This document shows positions 54,176 to 63,872 of a stretch of 64,000 nucleotides of DNA, in pieces. A program made the translations under genes and the position numbers. Positions within the stretch are counted from its first letter, which is position 1; each line of letters opens with the position of its first letter. This DNA is from Methylomicrobium sp051061015. Its GTDB lineage: Bacteria; Pseudomonadota; Gammaproteobacteria; Methylococcales; Methylomonadaceae. The stretch spans positions 80,509 through 144,508 of the forward strand of contig JBPFEG010000055.1 in assembly GCA_051061015.1 (NCBI GenBank), written 5' to 3'. The notes below the pieces were generated by a model. That model was not told the DNA's origin, searched no databases, and saw only the letters and a program-made list of their open reading frames with translations.

Positions 54176-54231
54176 CGCCTCACCTCTTCTTCCGTAAGTC
54201 TAAAATTTACCGCGACAGAGAACAACCGCCA

Positions 54232-55710
54232 ATGGGCATCATCAAAAAACTCGCCTCGCAAACCGCCATCTACGGTCTCAGTAGCATTTTCGGGCGGTTC
54301 CTGAATTATTTGCTGGTACCGCTCTATACCTATCATTTCTCGGCGGCGGAATACGGGGTCGTTTCGGAATTTTATGCCTATGCGGGATTTTTCGCGGTCC
54401 TGTTGGTGTTCGGCTTCGAGACCGGCTATTTCCGCTTCCGCGACAAAAACGACCCGCAACGCGACAGCGCGTATTCGACCGCGTTATGGTTCGTATTGCT
54501 GGTCAACTTGGGCTTTCTGCTGTTGATAGGGCTCATCCGGACGCCGCTCTCCGAGGCGCTGCATTATGCCCACCACCCCGAATATGTGGAATGGTTTGCG
54601 ATCATTCTCGGGCTCGACGCGATCGCATCGATTCCGTTCGCAAGACTTCGGGCCGAAAACAAGGCGTTCCGCTTCGCGGGCATCAAGATCGTCGAAATTC
54701 TGGTCACGGTCGGCCTGAGCCTGTTTTTCATCGCCTATTGCCCGCCCGTTTACGCGAAAAACGAGCACGTCTGGTTCGAGCCGATCTACGACCCCGGCAT
54801 CGGCCTCGGCTATGTGTTCATCGCGAATCTGGCCGCCAGCGGAATCAAATTCTTTCTGCTGCTGCCGCAATTGAAAGGGCTCGCCTGGGGAGTCAACAAG
54901 GCGCTGTTCAAAAGCATGCTGTGCTATTCGCTGCCGATGGCGGTGATCGGTTTCGCCGGCATCATCAATGAAATGCTCGACCGCGCGCTGCTGAAATATC
55001 TGCTGCCGCACGATCCGTTGACAAACATGCGCATGCTCGGCATCTACAGCGCCTGCTACAAACTGTCGATTTTGATGTCGCTGTTCATCCAGGCGTTTCG
55101 CTATGCGGCCGAACCGTTCTTCTTCGCCTATGCGGACAAGACCGATGCGCGCCAGGTGTATGCGGACGTGATGAAATATTTCGTGATTTTCTGCATGGCG
55201 ATCTTCCTGCTGGTCACCTTGTACATCGATTTCTTCCAATATTTTATCGGTCGGGAGTTCCGCGCAGGGCTCGGCGTGACCCCGATTCTGCTGCTCGCAA
55301 ACCTGTTCCTGGGCATTTATGTGAACCTGTCGATCTGGTACAAGCTGACCGATCGGACGTTGATGGGGGCATTCGTCTCACTCGGCGGTGCGCTGATCAC
55401 GATCGGCCTGAACCTATGGTGGATTCCACGTTACGGCTATGTAGGTTCGGCCTGGGCGACGCTGGCATGCTATGCGTCGATGGCTTTTGTTTCATACCTG
55501 TTGGGGCGAAAATACTACCCGGTCGACTACGAGCTGAAACGGATCTTCTTCTATATTGCGTTCGGCATCGGCCTCTATTGGTTGCATGCGCCGCTCACGA
55601 GCCGCGCCGGGCTGCCGCCGTGGTCGACCGCCGCGATGCTGATGCTGAGCTATTTGTTGACTGCCGCGCTATTGGAAGGCCGCCGGCGTGTTGTGCCTGC
55701 GATCGAGTGA
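54232..55710 (+). CDS. Oligosaccharide flippase of the Wzx/MATE type
   Basis: 492 aa from the ATG at 54232 (MGIIKKLASQTAIYGLSSIF); an upstream open extension overlaps mtaB and is not used. Twelve to fourteen hydrophobic segments and the N-terminal pattern FGRFLNYLLVPLYTYHFSAA followed by EYGVVSEFYAYAGF match the polysaccharide-biosynthesis exporter family. It would flip a lipid-linked glycan across the inner membrane. No glycosyltransferase is adjacent, so the glycan is unknown. Confidence 0.85.
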   Translation: MGIIKKLASQTAIYGLSSIFGRFLNYLLVPLYTYHFSAAEYGVVSEFYAYAGFFAVLLVFGFETGYFRFRDKNDPQRDSAYSTALWFVLLVNLGFLLLIGLIRTPLSEALHYAHHPEYVEWFAIILGLDAIASIPFARLRAENKAFRFAGIKIVEILVTVGLSLFFIAYCPPVYAKNEHVWFEPIYDPGIGLGYVFIANLAASGIKFFLLLPQLKGLAWGVNKALFKSMLCYSLPMAVIGFAGIINEMLDRALLKYLLPHDPLTNMRMLGIYSACYKLSILMSLFIQAFRYAAEPFFFAYADKTDARQVYADVMKYFVIFCMAIFLLVTLYIDFFQYFIGREFRAGLGVTPILLLANLFLGIYVNLSIWYKLTDRTLMGAFVSLGGALITIGLNLWWIPRYGYVGSAWATLACYASMAFVSYLLGRKYYPVDYELKRIFFYIAFGIGLYWLHAPLTSRAGLPPWSTAAMLMLSYLLTAALLEGRRRVVPAIE

Positions 55711-55717
55711 GGAGAGA

Positions 55718-56185
55718 ATGATGACGCTCAGCGAGCGCGATTTTCTGGAAGTAATCGAGCACACGCCGCTGGTGTCGATCGACCTGGTCGTTCAGGATCA
55801 GGCCGAACGGGTGCTGCTGGGTCGGCGCACCCGCGAACCGGCCAAGAATACCTGGTTCGTACCGGGCGGGCGCATCCGCAAAAACGAAACGCTCGACGTA
55901 GCGTTCTCGCGCATTACCGCCGCCGAACTGGGGTCTCCCCTCGCACGCTCGCAAGCGACGCTGCTTGACGTCTATACCCATTTATACGAAACCAATTTCG
56001 CCGAAGCGGCCGGTATCGACACCCATTATGTGGTGCTAGCTTATGCGCTCAGCGCGACCGGCGTTCCCCGCAGCCTGCCCCCGGAACAGCACAGCGCGTA
56101 TTGCTGGTTGAACGCCGCCGAGGCGCTAAGCAATCCGGAAGTCCATCCGCATGTGCTGCCGTATTTTGAGGCGCTTTTAGATTAG
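55718..56185 (+). CDS. gmm: GDP-mannose mannosyl hydrolase-like Nudix protein
   Basis: 155 aa, starting at one of two adjacent ATGs (55718 or 55721) after AGGAG. It follows E. coli Gmm closely in pattern: DFLEVIEHTPLVSIDLVV, LLGRRTREPAKNTWFVPGGR, KNETLDVAFSRITAAELG (the modified Nudix box of Gmm) and DTHYVVLAYALS. Gmm hydrolyses GDP-mannose to GDP and mannose. Eight bases after the flippase gene, it fits a small glycan-related operon. Confidence 0.85.
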   Translation: MMTLSERDFLEVIEHTPLVSIDLVVQDQAERVLLGRRTREPAKNTWFVPGGRIRKNETLDVAFSRITAAELGSPLARSQATLLDVYTHLYETNFAEAAGIDTHYVVLAYALSATGVPRSLPPEQHSAYCWLNAAEALSNPEVHPHVLPYFEALLD

Positions 56186-56215
56186 ACGGCAATACCGCCC
56201 AGATCATAACAATGT

Positions 56216-56252
56216 AAACAAACCTGCCGGGGTTTAAACCCGGCGTTTGTTT
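56216..56252. terminator. Bidirectional terminator between gmm and glnS
   Basis: AAACAAAC-ct-GCCGGG pairs with CCCGGC-gt-TTGTTT around a short AT loop, giving A/T flanks on both strands. It serves the convergent gmm and glnS transcripts. Confidence 0.9.
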
Positions 56253-56254
56253 GC

Positions 56255-57916
56255 TCAATCCTTTACCCAGCCCTCCCGAAGTGTCACGGTCCGGTTGAAC
56301 ACCAGGTTGCCATCCCGGCTGTCCTTATCGAGGCAGAAGTAGCCTATCCGTTCGAACTGGAAGCGGCTTTCGGGAGCCGCCGTCGCTAGGCTCGCCTCGA
56401 CCCGGCAGCCGGTTACGATCTGCAGCGAATCCGGATTCAGCACGCTCTGGAAGTTTTCTTCGTTGTCGGGCTGCGGCACGGTGAACAGGCGGTCATACAA
56501 ACGCAGTTCCGCCGGCAGCGAATGGGCTTCGGAAACCCAGTGGATCACGCCTTTGACTTTGCGGCCTTCGGGATTTTTGCCGAGTGTGGCTGGATCATAG
56601 CTGCAACGTAGTTCGACGATATTGCCATCCGCATCCTTGATCACTTCGTCGCAACGGATTACGTACGAACCGCGCAGGCGCACCTCGCCGCCCGGCACCA
56701 GGCGTTTGTATTTCGAGGGCGGATTCTCGGAAAAATCGTCGCGCTCGATCAGCACCGTTTTCGCGAACGGGACAGTTCGCGCTCCAAGTTCCGGACGTTG
56801 CGGATGGTTACTGAGAGTCAGCTCTTCAGTCTGTCCTTCCGGATAATTGGTGATCACCACGCGCAGCGGCTCGGCGACAGCCATCACCCGAAGCGAATTC
56901 TGATTCAGATCTTCGCGGATGCAGTGCTCGAGCACACTCATCTCGATCCAGGAATCTTTTTTGGTCAGGCCGATCCGTTCGCAAAAGTCGCGGATCGCGG
57001 CCGGCGTGACGCCTGCCCTGCGCAGTCCCGCGATCGTTGGCATGCGCGGATCGTCCCAGCCCGAGACATGCTTCTCGGTGACCAGCTGGTTCAGCTTGCG
57101 CTTGCTGACGATCGTATATTCGAGCTGCAAACGGGCGAACTCGATTTGCTGCGGCCGCCAGGGCGTATTCAATTGTTCAAGCACCCAGTCATACAAAGGC
57201 CGGTGGTCTTCGAATTCGAGTGTGCATAACGAATGCGTAATTCCCTCGATCGCGTCCGAAATACAATGGGTATAATCGTACATCGGATACAGGCACCAGT
57301 CGTGACCGGTGCGCTGATGATGCACCCGGCGAATCCGGTACAGCGTCGGATCGCGCATATTGATGTTCGGCGACGCCATGTCGATTTTCGCGCGCAGCAC
57401 ATATTGCCCATCCGCATAAAGACCGTCACGCATGCCCTGGAACAGGGCCAGATTTTCCTCAACCGAACGGCTGCGGTCAGGACTGTCTTTCCCCGGTTCG
57501 GTCAACGTCCCCCGATAGGCTCGGATTTGTTCCGGCGTGGAGCTGTCGACATACGCCTTGCCGTCCTTGATTAATTGCACCGCATAATCGTAAAGCAGCC
57601 CGAAATAATCGGACGCATGCCGCAGTTCGGTCCACTCGAAGCCGAGCCAATGCACATCGCGCTTGATCGCTTCGACATATTCATCGCTTTCCTTTTCAGG
57701 ATTGGTATCATCGAAACGCAGGTTACAGGTACCGTTGTATTCGAGCGCCAAACCGAAATTCAGGCAAATCGATTTGGCATGGCCGATATGCAGATAACCG
57801 TTCGGCTCCGGCGGAAAACGGGTCGCAACCCTGCCGTTGTGTTTATTGGTTTTTAAATCGTTGTTGATGATATGGCGAACAAAATTCGCCGGCGACGGAT
57901 TCTCATTAATGGACAT
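56255..57916 (-). CDS. glnS: Glutaminyl-tRNA synthetase
   Basis: 553 aa class I synthetase. The HIGH motif is in PPEPNGYLHIGHAKSICLNF; the KMSKS-equivalent is VSKRKLNQLV. FDDTNPEKESDEYVEAI and the C-terminal two-barrel anticodon domain are GlnRS-type rather than GltX. With GlnRS present, direct Gln-tRNA charging is available beside GatCAB. Confidence 0.98.
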   Translation of the reverse strand: MSINENPSPANFVRHIINNDLKTNKHNGRVATRFPPEPNGYLHIGHAKSICLNFGLALEYNGTCNLRFDDTNPEKESDEYVEAIKRDVHWLGFEWTELRHASDYFGLLYDYAVQLIKDGKAYVDSSTPEQIRAYRGTLTEPGKDSPDRSRSVEENLALFQGMRDGLYADGQYVLRAKIDMASPNINMRDPTLYRIRRVHHQRTGHDWCLYPMYDYTHCISDAIEGITHSLCTLEFEDHRPLYDWVLEQLNTPWRPQQIEFARLQLEYTIVSKRKLNQLVTEKHVSGWDDPRMPTIAGLRRAGVTPAAIRDFCERIGLTKKDSWIEMSVLEHCIREDLNQNSLRVMAVAEPLRVVITNYPEGQTEELTLSNHPQRPELGARTVPFAKTVLIERDDFSENPPSKYKRLVPGGEVRLRGSYVIRCDEVIKDADGNIVELRCSYDPATLGKNPEGRKVKGVIHWVSEAHSLPAELRLYDRLFTVPQPDNEENFQSVLNPDSLQIVTGCRVEASLATAAPESRFQFERIGYFCLDKDSRDGNLVFNRTVTLREGWVKD

Positions 57917-58196
57917 GAACTATTAAATTAGGATTTCAGCTTCAGTTGCGCGGAGTACGAAAGCGTCGATAAAAGGAACGGTAATGAACCTTTTATGCTA
58001 CTTGATTTGAGAAATGCAGTAAAGCTCGAAAACCCGAAATGGTTGAAGCCATTATCCCACGACAGACATATCGAAAGATTTGGCGATTCGGCTACGGGCG
58101 GCATTCTGTCCTTTATTGAAACCCGACTGGCCGGACTTGAAGCCGGGGTAAAGCAATGTTCAATATTTTGCGGAGAGAATAAAGCAAATCAAATGG

Positions 58197-60791
58197 CTAT
58201 TCTAAATTGAAAAGCAATGAAGAAGACGGCGCCACCTCGGGTATTAATAATTCCGGCGTAACCTGGCAAAACGCTTCCTTTTCGTAGAGCGGCTTGGGCT
58301 TACCGGTGAAAAAACCTTGTGCATAATCGACCTGCAAGCCGTTCAGGGTTTGCAAAATCACCTGGTTTTCAACAAATTCGGCAATTGTTTTTTTGCCGAG
58401 CACATGGCCGATATCGTTGATCGATTTCACCATCGCCAAATCGACCGAATCGTGTTCAATGTCCTTTACGAAAAACCCGTCGATCTTCAAAAAATCGACC
58501 GGCAGATGCTTAAGATAGGCAAACGATGATAGACCGCTGCCAAAATCATCCAGCGAGAACTTGCATCCATACTCCTTCAAGCGTCTCATGAAATCGGTCG
58601 CCAACGTCAGATTCGCAATGGCCGCGGTTTCGGTGATTTCAAAGCAGACTTTGTTCGGAGGCATAGCCGTTCTGATAAACTCGCTTTCGATAAACCCTAG
58701 CAGATGGGGATCGCTCAGACTCGATCCCGAAAGATTGATCGAGCAAAGCGATAAATACTCAAGGCGATGATGATTCTCCGTAAAATAATCGAATACATTA
58801 CGAATCACCCACCGGTCGATTTTCGTGGCCAATTGGTAACGTTCAGCGGCCGGTAAAAAAGCGTTGGCGGAGATAAGATTGCCATTTCTGTCTTTCATCC
58901 GCAGCAGAATTTCGCAATGTTCGCCTTCCCCCGCGCCGAGCGGCACGATATCCTGGGCATAAAGACAAAAAAGATCTTGCTCGAGCGCATTATTGATCCG
59001 CACTACCCAGTTCATCTCGCCGTGATGCTGTACCAGCGCCTTATCATCCGCCCGATAAATATGCGTACGGTTTCTGCCGGCTTCTTTGGCCGCAAAACAC
59101 GCCATGTCCGCCTGTTTCATGTGAATGTCGGAGCCGCCGTTACAGATATCGATCATCACCAGACCGATGCTGACGCCTATTCGAAAACTCTTGTCCTGCC
59201 AGAAGAACTGGAACTGTTCGACGGCCTGATGAATTTTGTCGGTAACCGCCATCGCCGACTCGAGCGGGCAATTTTCCATCAATATCGCGAACTCATCGCC
59301 GCCCAGGCGAGCCAGCGTATCATTGCGTCGGATCACTCTTGAAAACAGGCTACTGATCTGCCTGAGCAGTTCATCCCCGGCCGCATGACTGCAGGTATCA
59401 TTGACAATCTTGAACTGATCGAGATCGATATAACATAAAGCATATTTGCCGTGGGAAGAATTGCTCGTTAAAGCCATGATCCGGTCGAGCTGACGATCAA
59501 ACTCCTGCCGGTTAATCAGTTGCGTTAAAGCGTCATGGCTGGCCTGATAAGCTAGCTTTTCGGTCATTTGCCGCGCCTCGGTGACATCTTCCTGAATCGC
59601 GACAAAATGCGTAATTTCATCCTCCGAGTTAATGACCGGGGCAATGGACTCCCTCGCCCAGTAAAGCTCTCCGGATTTCTTTTGATTTCTTAATACGCCT
59701 CGCCAAACTTGCCCCGCAGAGATGGTATCCCATAAGATTTTGTGACTGTCTGCCGATAATCCCGAGCTGAATATCCTGGGGGTTTTACCCACTACTTCCG
59801 AGGAAGCATAGCCTGTCGTTTCAGTAAGTTTGCGATTGGTATATTCGATAATGCCGTTCCGGTCCGTAATAAAAATAAAATTCGGGCTGTTGTCCATCGC
59901 ATGGTACAGCTTACAAAGATCGTTCTCGACCAGTTTTCGCTCGTGAATATTCCTGATCACGCCAAAAATTCTCGGCAGTTCTTTGGAATGCTGATGCGAC
60001 ATATTGAATAGGTCAATCGAATAGGGATCGATACCCATGGCGGTAATTTCGACATACCTGAATTCGCATTCATTCTGACACAGCAAGCGTAACTGTACCG
60101 TCATGGGAGTGCGATCAAACCCCGCGCTTTTAAAAATGGCCTCGGCTTTTCTCCAGTCTTCCTTATAGACCACCTTCGAATAATGCTTGCCTGCCATTTC
60201 GGCCAATGGCCGCCCTAAAATGGTCTCTACCGCTTTATTCAAATAAGTAAAATTTCCGCCTTCATTCATCAGAAAGATGATGTCCGGAGAGTTTTCTACA
60301 AAAAACCGATGCATTTGTTCCGAATGATGCAATCGATTAAGAATCTGCTGGTTTTGGTCTTGTAGATGGATGATTTTTTGCGCTTTCGCGACGGTATTTT
60401 TTAACCCTTTGACTTCGTAAGGCTTTTTAATGAAGTCATAGACAAAACTATAGCGCAGGGTACGTCTCGCCTCTACGAAACCGGCGTCTCCGCTGATTAC
60501 AATCACTTGGGCGTTCAACTTCATGTCATCGATATGTTTCAACACATCATACCCATTGAAATCGGGCATATTCAGATCCAGCAATACCAATTCCACCGGC
60601 CGTGTTTTTAAAATATCGATGGCCTCCCGGCCGCTTTGCGCCACAACCACTTTTTGGCCGTCAAATTCGAAAATCTTGCGCAGGCTATCCCGTACCAGCT
60701 TTTCATCATCAACTATCAATAATTCGATCAGCTCTTCCTTTACGCTGCCTGAATCGGATGCATGAAATATCATAGTTGAATCAAAAAGCAT
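58197..60791 (-). CDS. Response regulator with REC-PAS-PAS-GGDEF-EAL architecture
   Basis: 864 aa. The receiver domain (about residues 22-145) has acidic residues D28/D29, the phosphoacceptor D72 (LVLLDLNMPDF) and a conserved Lys in FIKKPYE. Two PAS domains follow (about 165-285 and 295-415). The GGDEF domain has an intact GGDEF at 497-501. The EAL domain reads EILLR at 627-631 and keeps FEITETAA, LDDFGSGLSSFAYLKHLPVD and TIAEFVEN, so phosphodiesterase activity is plausible. It should tune cyclic di-GMP under control of the kinase encoded just upstream. GGAGAA precedes the ATG by six bases. Confidence 0.9.
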   Translation of the reverse strand: MLFDSTMIFHASDSGSVKEELIELLIVDDEKLVRDSLRKIFEFDGQKVVVAQSGREAIDILKTRPVELVLLDLNMPDFNGYDVLKHIDDMKLNAQVIVISGDAGFVEARRTLRYSFVYDFIKKPYEVKGLKNTVAKAQKIIHLQDQNQQILNRLHHSEQMHRFFVENSPDIIFLMNEGGNFTYLNKAVETILGRPLAEMAGKHYSKVVYKEDWRKAEAIFKSAGFDRTPMTVQLRLLCQNECEFRYVEITAMGIDPYSIDLFNMSHQHSKELPRIFGVIRNIHERKLVENDLCKLYHAMDNSPNFIFITDRNGIIEYTNRKLTETTGYASSEVVGKTPRIFSSGLSADSHKILWDTISAGQVWRGVLRNQKKSGELYWARESIAPVINSEDEITHFVAIQEDVTEARQMTEKLAYQASHDALTQLINRQEFDRQLDRIMALTSNSSHGKYALCYIDLDQFKIVNDTCSHAAGDELLRQISSLFSRVIRRNDTLARLGGDEFAILMENCPLESAMAVTDKIHQAVEQFQFFWQDKSFRIGVSIGLVMIDICNGGSDIHMKQADMACFAAKEAGRNRTHIYRADDKALVQHHGEMNWVVRINNALEQDLFCLYAQDIVPLGAGEGEHCEILLRMKDRNGNLISANAFLPAAERYQLATKIDRWVIRNVFDYFTENHHRLEYLSLCSINLSGSSLSDPHLLGFIESEFIRTAMPPNKVCFEITETAAIANLTLATDFMRRLKEYGCKFSLDDFGSGLSSFAYLKHLPVDFLKIDGFFVKDIEHDSVDLAMVKSINDIGHVLGKKTIAEFVENQVILQTLNGLQVDYAQGFFTGKPKPLYEKEAFCQVTPELLIPEVAPSSSLLFNLE

Positions 60792-60803
60792 GCCAGTTCT
60801 CCA

Positions 60804-62948
60804 TTACAATTCCCGATCTTGTTTAAGAATGATCCGCGGCACATAAATATAAAAAACGGTACCCGTCGCGGCCGAAGAATCGCAGCGAATCATCCCTTTT
60901 AATTCATCAACCAGACTTTTACAGATTGTCAAGCCAAGGCCCGAGTGATCTTTGCCTTTTGAGCTACTCACAGGCGAGTATAAATGCCGCAATACTTCCT
61001 CGGGCAAACCCGGGCCATTATCCTCGATCTTGATCTCGATAAAGCCGCCGGACCCGAAGTAGATATTGTCTTTAGTTGAAATTGTTATTTTGCCGCCCCT
61101 GGAAGATGCTTCCATCGCGTTTTTTATCAAATTAATCAGTATTTGTTTCAGCTTGTTTTGCCTGATCGATATGGGCGGTATTGCTTTATCCAGCTTAAGA
61201 TCAAATTTTATGTCCCGGGAAGCAAACAGACCAGCTTGAAACAGATTTCCCAAATCCATAATGAGCTGATTAACATCGGCAACACCGGAATCCTCCTGGG
61301 GAGCATTTTCGATACTGTCGGGTAACTGCAGCAACAGTTTACCGACCCTGTCTATTTCGTCCTGAATAATTCTGATTTCATCGGCACTTTCGCTGCTTAG
61401 TCTTTCCGAGAGCACATACAGATAATTTTGAATGATACTGAGCGGATTGCTCACTTCATGTACCAACTTTTTGGCATGCAAACGATAATTTTTCCGGATT
61501 TCTTCGTTTTGTTGCTGGCCCGTCCTTGCGTTCGACAGGGTATTCAGCAGCGCGCGCGACGCTTCTCTGGAAAAAAGCGTGATAAACTCGGCTTTTGACG
61601 CTATCGACTGTGCATCGGATTTACTGATCCCTACTGCAATGACGCCCACATTCTGAGCCTCTACATAGAGCGGAATGAGCATCAGCCCTTCCTCGCCCAA
61701 TAACCGGCATATTTGTCGATCTACGATCGATTTAAGATTTTTGGAACAGGCATCGAATGAATGCATGATCCGTTTTTGCAAAAGACATTTGGCCAGCAGG
61801 CTATGATCAGGAGAAAGATGAATAGTGACTGACGACCAGAGAACCTCCTCTTCCGGATAACCGGGTACTCCTGCCAGATCATTCGTTTCAGAGCGGAACA
61901 GAAAAAAAGCAGCAACCTGAAAACCGAATAATGCGCTTAAATCCTTCTGGATGACGCCAATAAGACCGTTCAATCCGGAATCTGCATCCAATTGCTGCCG
62001 AACTACGGAAGACAGCACCAGCGATTTAATCCGCTCGCCCAGAATCTTTCGAGTGGATTCTCTTTGGTGAGCAGAAGTCAGGCATTTTATTCCTTTGCCT
62101 TCAAGAGTTGCCACTCTTATACCGATATCATCTGCGGACTGCCTAACCAAGTTGCCGACCTCCTCGGACATATCATCGATCAGCGGTTGATTAATTCCAA
62201 AAAGCCTATCGGCCAAGTCCAACACTTCGAATCTATTTGCCGAATCCATACTGGCAATGCGTCCAGCTAGGTTGACTATTTTCACCAATTGGGCGCTGTC
62301 GGCAATCGCCTCAAACGATTGATATTGATGCCACACAGCATCGGAGATAAATGATTGAAGATTCCAGCTTTCAATCAAAGCCCCTCCGAGTTCATTCTGA
62401 TTGGCGCCGAACGACCGTTTTTCCTGTTCGCCTTCCTGTCCGTCCAGATACTGCTTCAAAAAATTCGGATACTCTTGCGGGAAGCATTCCAATAAAATCA
62501 ATTGCCCGATTCTATGCAACAGCCCTGTTAAATAAGACTCATCCGGAAAAGGATAAGAGGTCAATTTTGCCAATCTTTGCGCCACATGGGCGCAAGTTAA
62601 AGAACGATACCAGATAAGCTCAAGAAAATCATGATTTATATGTGGAATTTCAGAGAAATACTGCTGTACTGAACGGGTAATTGCAATAGTTTTTACCGTT
62701 GAGACTCCCAATATTACGACAACTCTATTTAAATCCGTGATTTCTCCCCATTGCCGGTAATAGGAAGAATTAGCAGCAGCGAGGACCTTTGAACTCAGGC
62801 TGGCGTCCTGCCCTATGATACTTGCCAGTTCCTTAAAATTTACCTCGCTACTCTGGGTAGCCTTGATTAGATCAAGCAATACCTTCGGGACGACCGGCAA
62901 ATTGTTGAGATCAACCTTGGATAAAATTGACAGTACGGCGGTGTCCAT
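60804..62948 (-). CDS. Hybrid sensor: HDOD domain, GAF-like region and histidine kinase
   Basis: 714 aa. An HDOD domain (about residues 10-205: LPVVPKVLLDLIKATQSSEV, GQDASLSSKVLAAANSSYY, LTGLLHRIGQLILLECF) is followed by a GAF-like region (about 320-470). HisKA follows with the phosphoacceptor H497 in KKLVHEVSNPLSIIQNYL. The ATPase domain has the N box LINLIKNAMEAS, G1 IEDNGPGLP and G2 GLGLTICKSLVDEL. No membrane segment is seen, so it senses a cytoplasmic signal. It lies 12 bases before the regulator gene and is probably its cognate kinase. Confidence 0.9.
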   Translation of the reverse strand: MDTAVLSILSKVDLNNLPVVPKVLLDLIKATQSSEVNFKELASIIGQDASLSSKVLAAANSSYYRQWGEITDLNRVVVILGVSTVKTIAITRSVQQYFSEIPHINHDFLELIWYRSLTCAHVAQRLAKLTSYPFPDESYLTGLLHRIGQLILLECFPQEYPNFLKQYLDGQEGEQEKRSFGANQNELGGALIESWNLQSFISDAVWHQYQSFEAIADSAQLVKIVNLAGRIASMDSANRFEVLDLADRLFGINQPLIDDMSEEVGNLVRQSADDIGIRVATLEGKGIKCLTSAHQRESTRKILGERIKSLVLSSVVRQQLDADSGLNGLIGVIQKDLSALFGFQVAAFFLFRSETNDLAGVPGYPEEEVLWSSVTIHLSPDHSLLAKCLLQKRIMHSFDACSKNLKSIVDRQICRLLGEEGLMLIPLYVEAQNVGVIAVGISKSDAQSIASKAEFITLFSREASRALLNTLSNARTGQQQNEEIRKNYRLHAKKLVHEVSNPLSIIQNYLYVLSERLSSESADEIRIIQDEIDRVGKLLLQLPDSIENAPQEDSGVADVNQLIMDLGNLFQAGLFASRDIKFDLKLDKAIPPISIRQNKLKQILINLIKNAMEASSRGGKITISTKDNIYFGSGGFIEIKIEDNGPGLPEEVLRHLYSPVSSSKGKDHSGLGLTICKSLVDELKGMIRCDSSAATGTVFYIYVPRIILKQDREL

Positions 62949-63466
62949 ATTTTATGATTCTACCCAAGTTAATCCTGCATTAACATTCAACTTAACAAAT
63001 TGTATTTTAAAGCGATATTGACATGCGTAAAGAGAATTTCTATTTCAAAAAATTACATAATCCATCAACGAAGATCAAATTTCCTATGATAAAATACAAA
63101 GATAAGTAAATACGGCAACCGATTTTTTCTTGATTCGGATCAAATCGTAGGCATTCCCGTAAAAATCGAGCACATTAAAATATCTTTTGAATATGACATC
63201 CGTATTACCTCAAAAACAATCTCTCTGGATGTCCATTGCCCCCGGTTTCGAGTTCCAAACTCTTTCTCGCCAGAGAAGAACCGGCAATCTTCCCCGATAT
63301 CCATACAGCCCCGTCCTTAAACCGCAAAGATCTGGTAATACGGTTCACCTAAAGCGACAACTGAATTTCCATCAGTACATCATCAACAATACGGAAATCA
63401 TCCTTTACGGATTAAATAATACTTCTTTTATTGGGTGTCGTAATTATTATTTAAGCTAACCCTATC

Positions 63467-63518
63467 TTAAGGATAGTATAGTCCTTAACTGAGGGTTGTC
63501 CACCTACGCTACGCGTAG
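63467..63518. repeat. Two adjacent hairpins of unknown role
   Basis: TTAAGGA (63467-63473) pairs with TCCTTAA (63482-63488) around eight bases. CTACGC (63504-63509) pairs with GCGTAG (63513-63518) around three bases. The block is GC-richer than its surroundings and recalls structured ends of IS200/IS605-type elements, which is only a resemblance. Confidence 0.4.
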
Positions 63519-63606
63519 AGGTTCTTGCTTGAGGCAGCGCGGCTTTTATGATAAAGGGCGGCACTTGACATGCTTTTCAATCCATTGTTTTTATTACATG
63601 TATTTA

Positions 63607-63690
63607 TGCCAAACCCGAACTCGCAGGAAAAACTTACCAAGGCCATCACGTTATTAAACTCGAACGGATTGCCTAAAATGCATCGCTAAT
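63607..63690 (+). CDS. Possible 27-residue remnant or small protein
   Basis: An open frame of 27 codons (MPNPNSQEKLTKAITLLNSN, then GLPKMHR). The amphipathic helix plus Gly-Leu-Pro pattern loosely resembles the N-terminus of DUF6404-type proteins, which are longer, so it could be a truncated start. No strong ribosome binding site is seen. Confidence 0.2.
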
Positions 63691-63711
63691 AAAAATTTTA
63701 ACACTAACTGC

Positions 63712-63872
63712 CTAAGGTGTAATTTGACGCCAGGGCTGGTAACACTGGCTGACGTAGGGATAATATCCAGCGGGTTCTTCGCAATAATACCAATAACCCG
63801 GCATCTGCCCTTCAGGATAAGGACTGACATTCTGCCAACCCTCCGGGCAATCAAATACACTAGATAGTGTCG
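63712..63872 (-). pseudogene. C-terminal tail of a small Cys/Tyr-rich secreted-type protein, cut by an IS end
   Basis: The frame ending at 63712 reads VFDCPEGWQNVSPYPEGQMP, then GYWYYCEEPAGYYPYVSQC and WRQITP. The YYC...GYYPYV..C...W pattern is a recurrent C-terminal module of small proteobacterial exported proteins. Here it has no signal peptide and begins right at the end of the transposase gene (ATGA overlap), so the 5' part was probably removed by the insertion. Confidence 0.55.
63857..63870. repeat. Palindrome at the IS/host junction
   Basis: ACACTA-ga-TAGTGT lies immediately after the transposase stop codon region and before the broken host frame. It may be part of the right terminal repeat of the element or its target site. 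Confidence 0.35.

Larger units (their letters stand above)
62949..63711. other. AT-rich intergenic region with hairpins
   Basis: No secure gene in 763 bp. The left part should hold the promoter of the HDOD kinase. A structured block at about 63460-63545 has two hairpins listed separately. TTGACA at 63565 could be a -35 box, but no good -10 lies 16-18 bases away. An open frame at 63187-63459 has no coding character. Confidence 0.5.

Noticed and set aside
54076..54231. N-terminal extension of the flippase
   Set aside because: It overlaps the coding end of mtaB in another frame and precedes a start that matches the family N-terminus.
57995..58210. 71-codon open frame between glnS and the regulator gene
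   Set aside because: It overlaps the end of the regulator gene, has no clear ribosome binding site and no recognisable motif. At most a remnant.
63187..63459. 90-codon open frame in the AT-rich right-hand region
   Set aside because: Composition and residue pattern look random, and there is no convincing start region.
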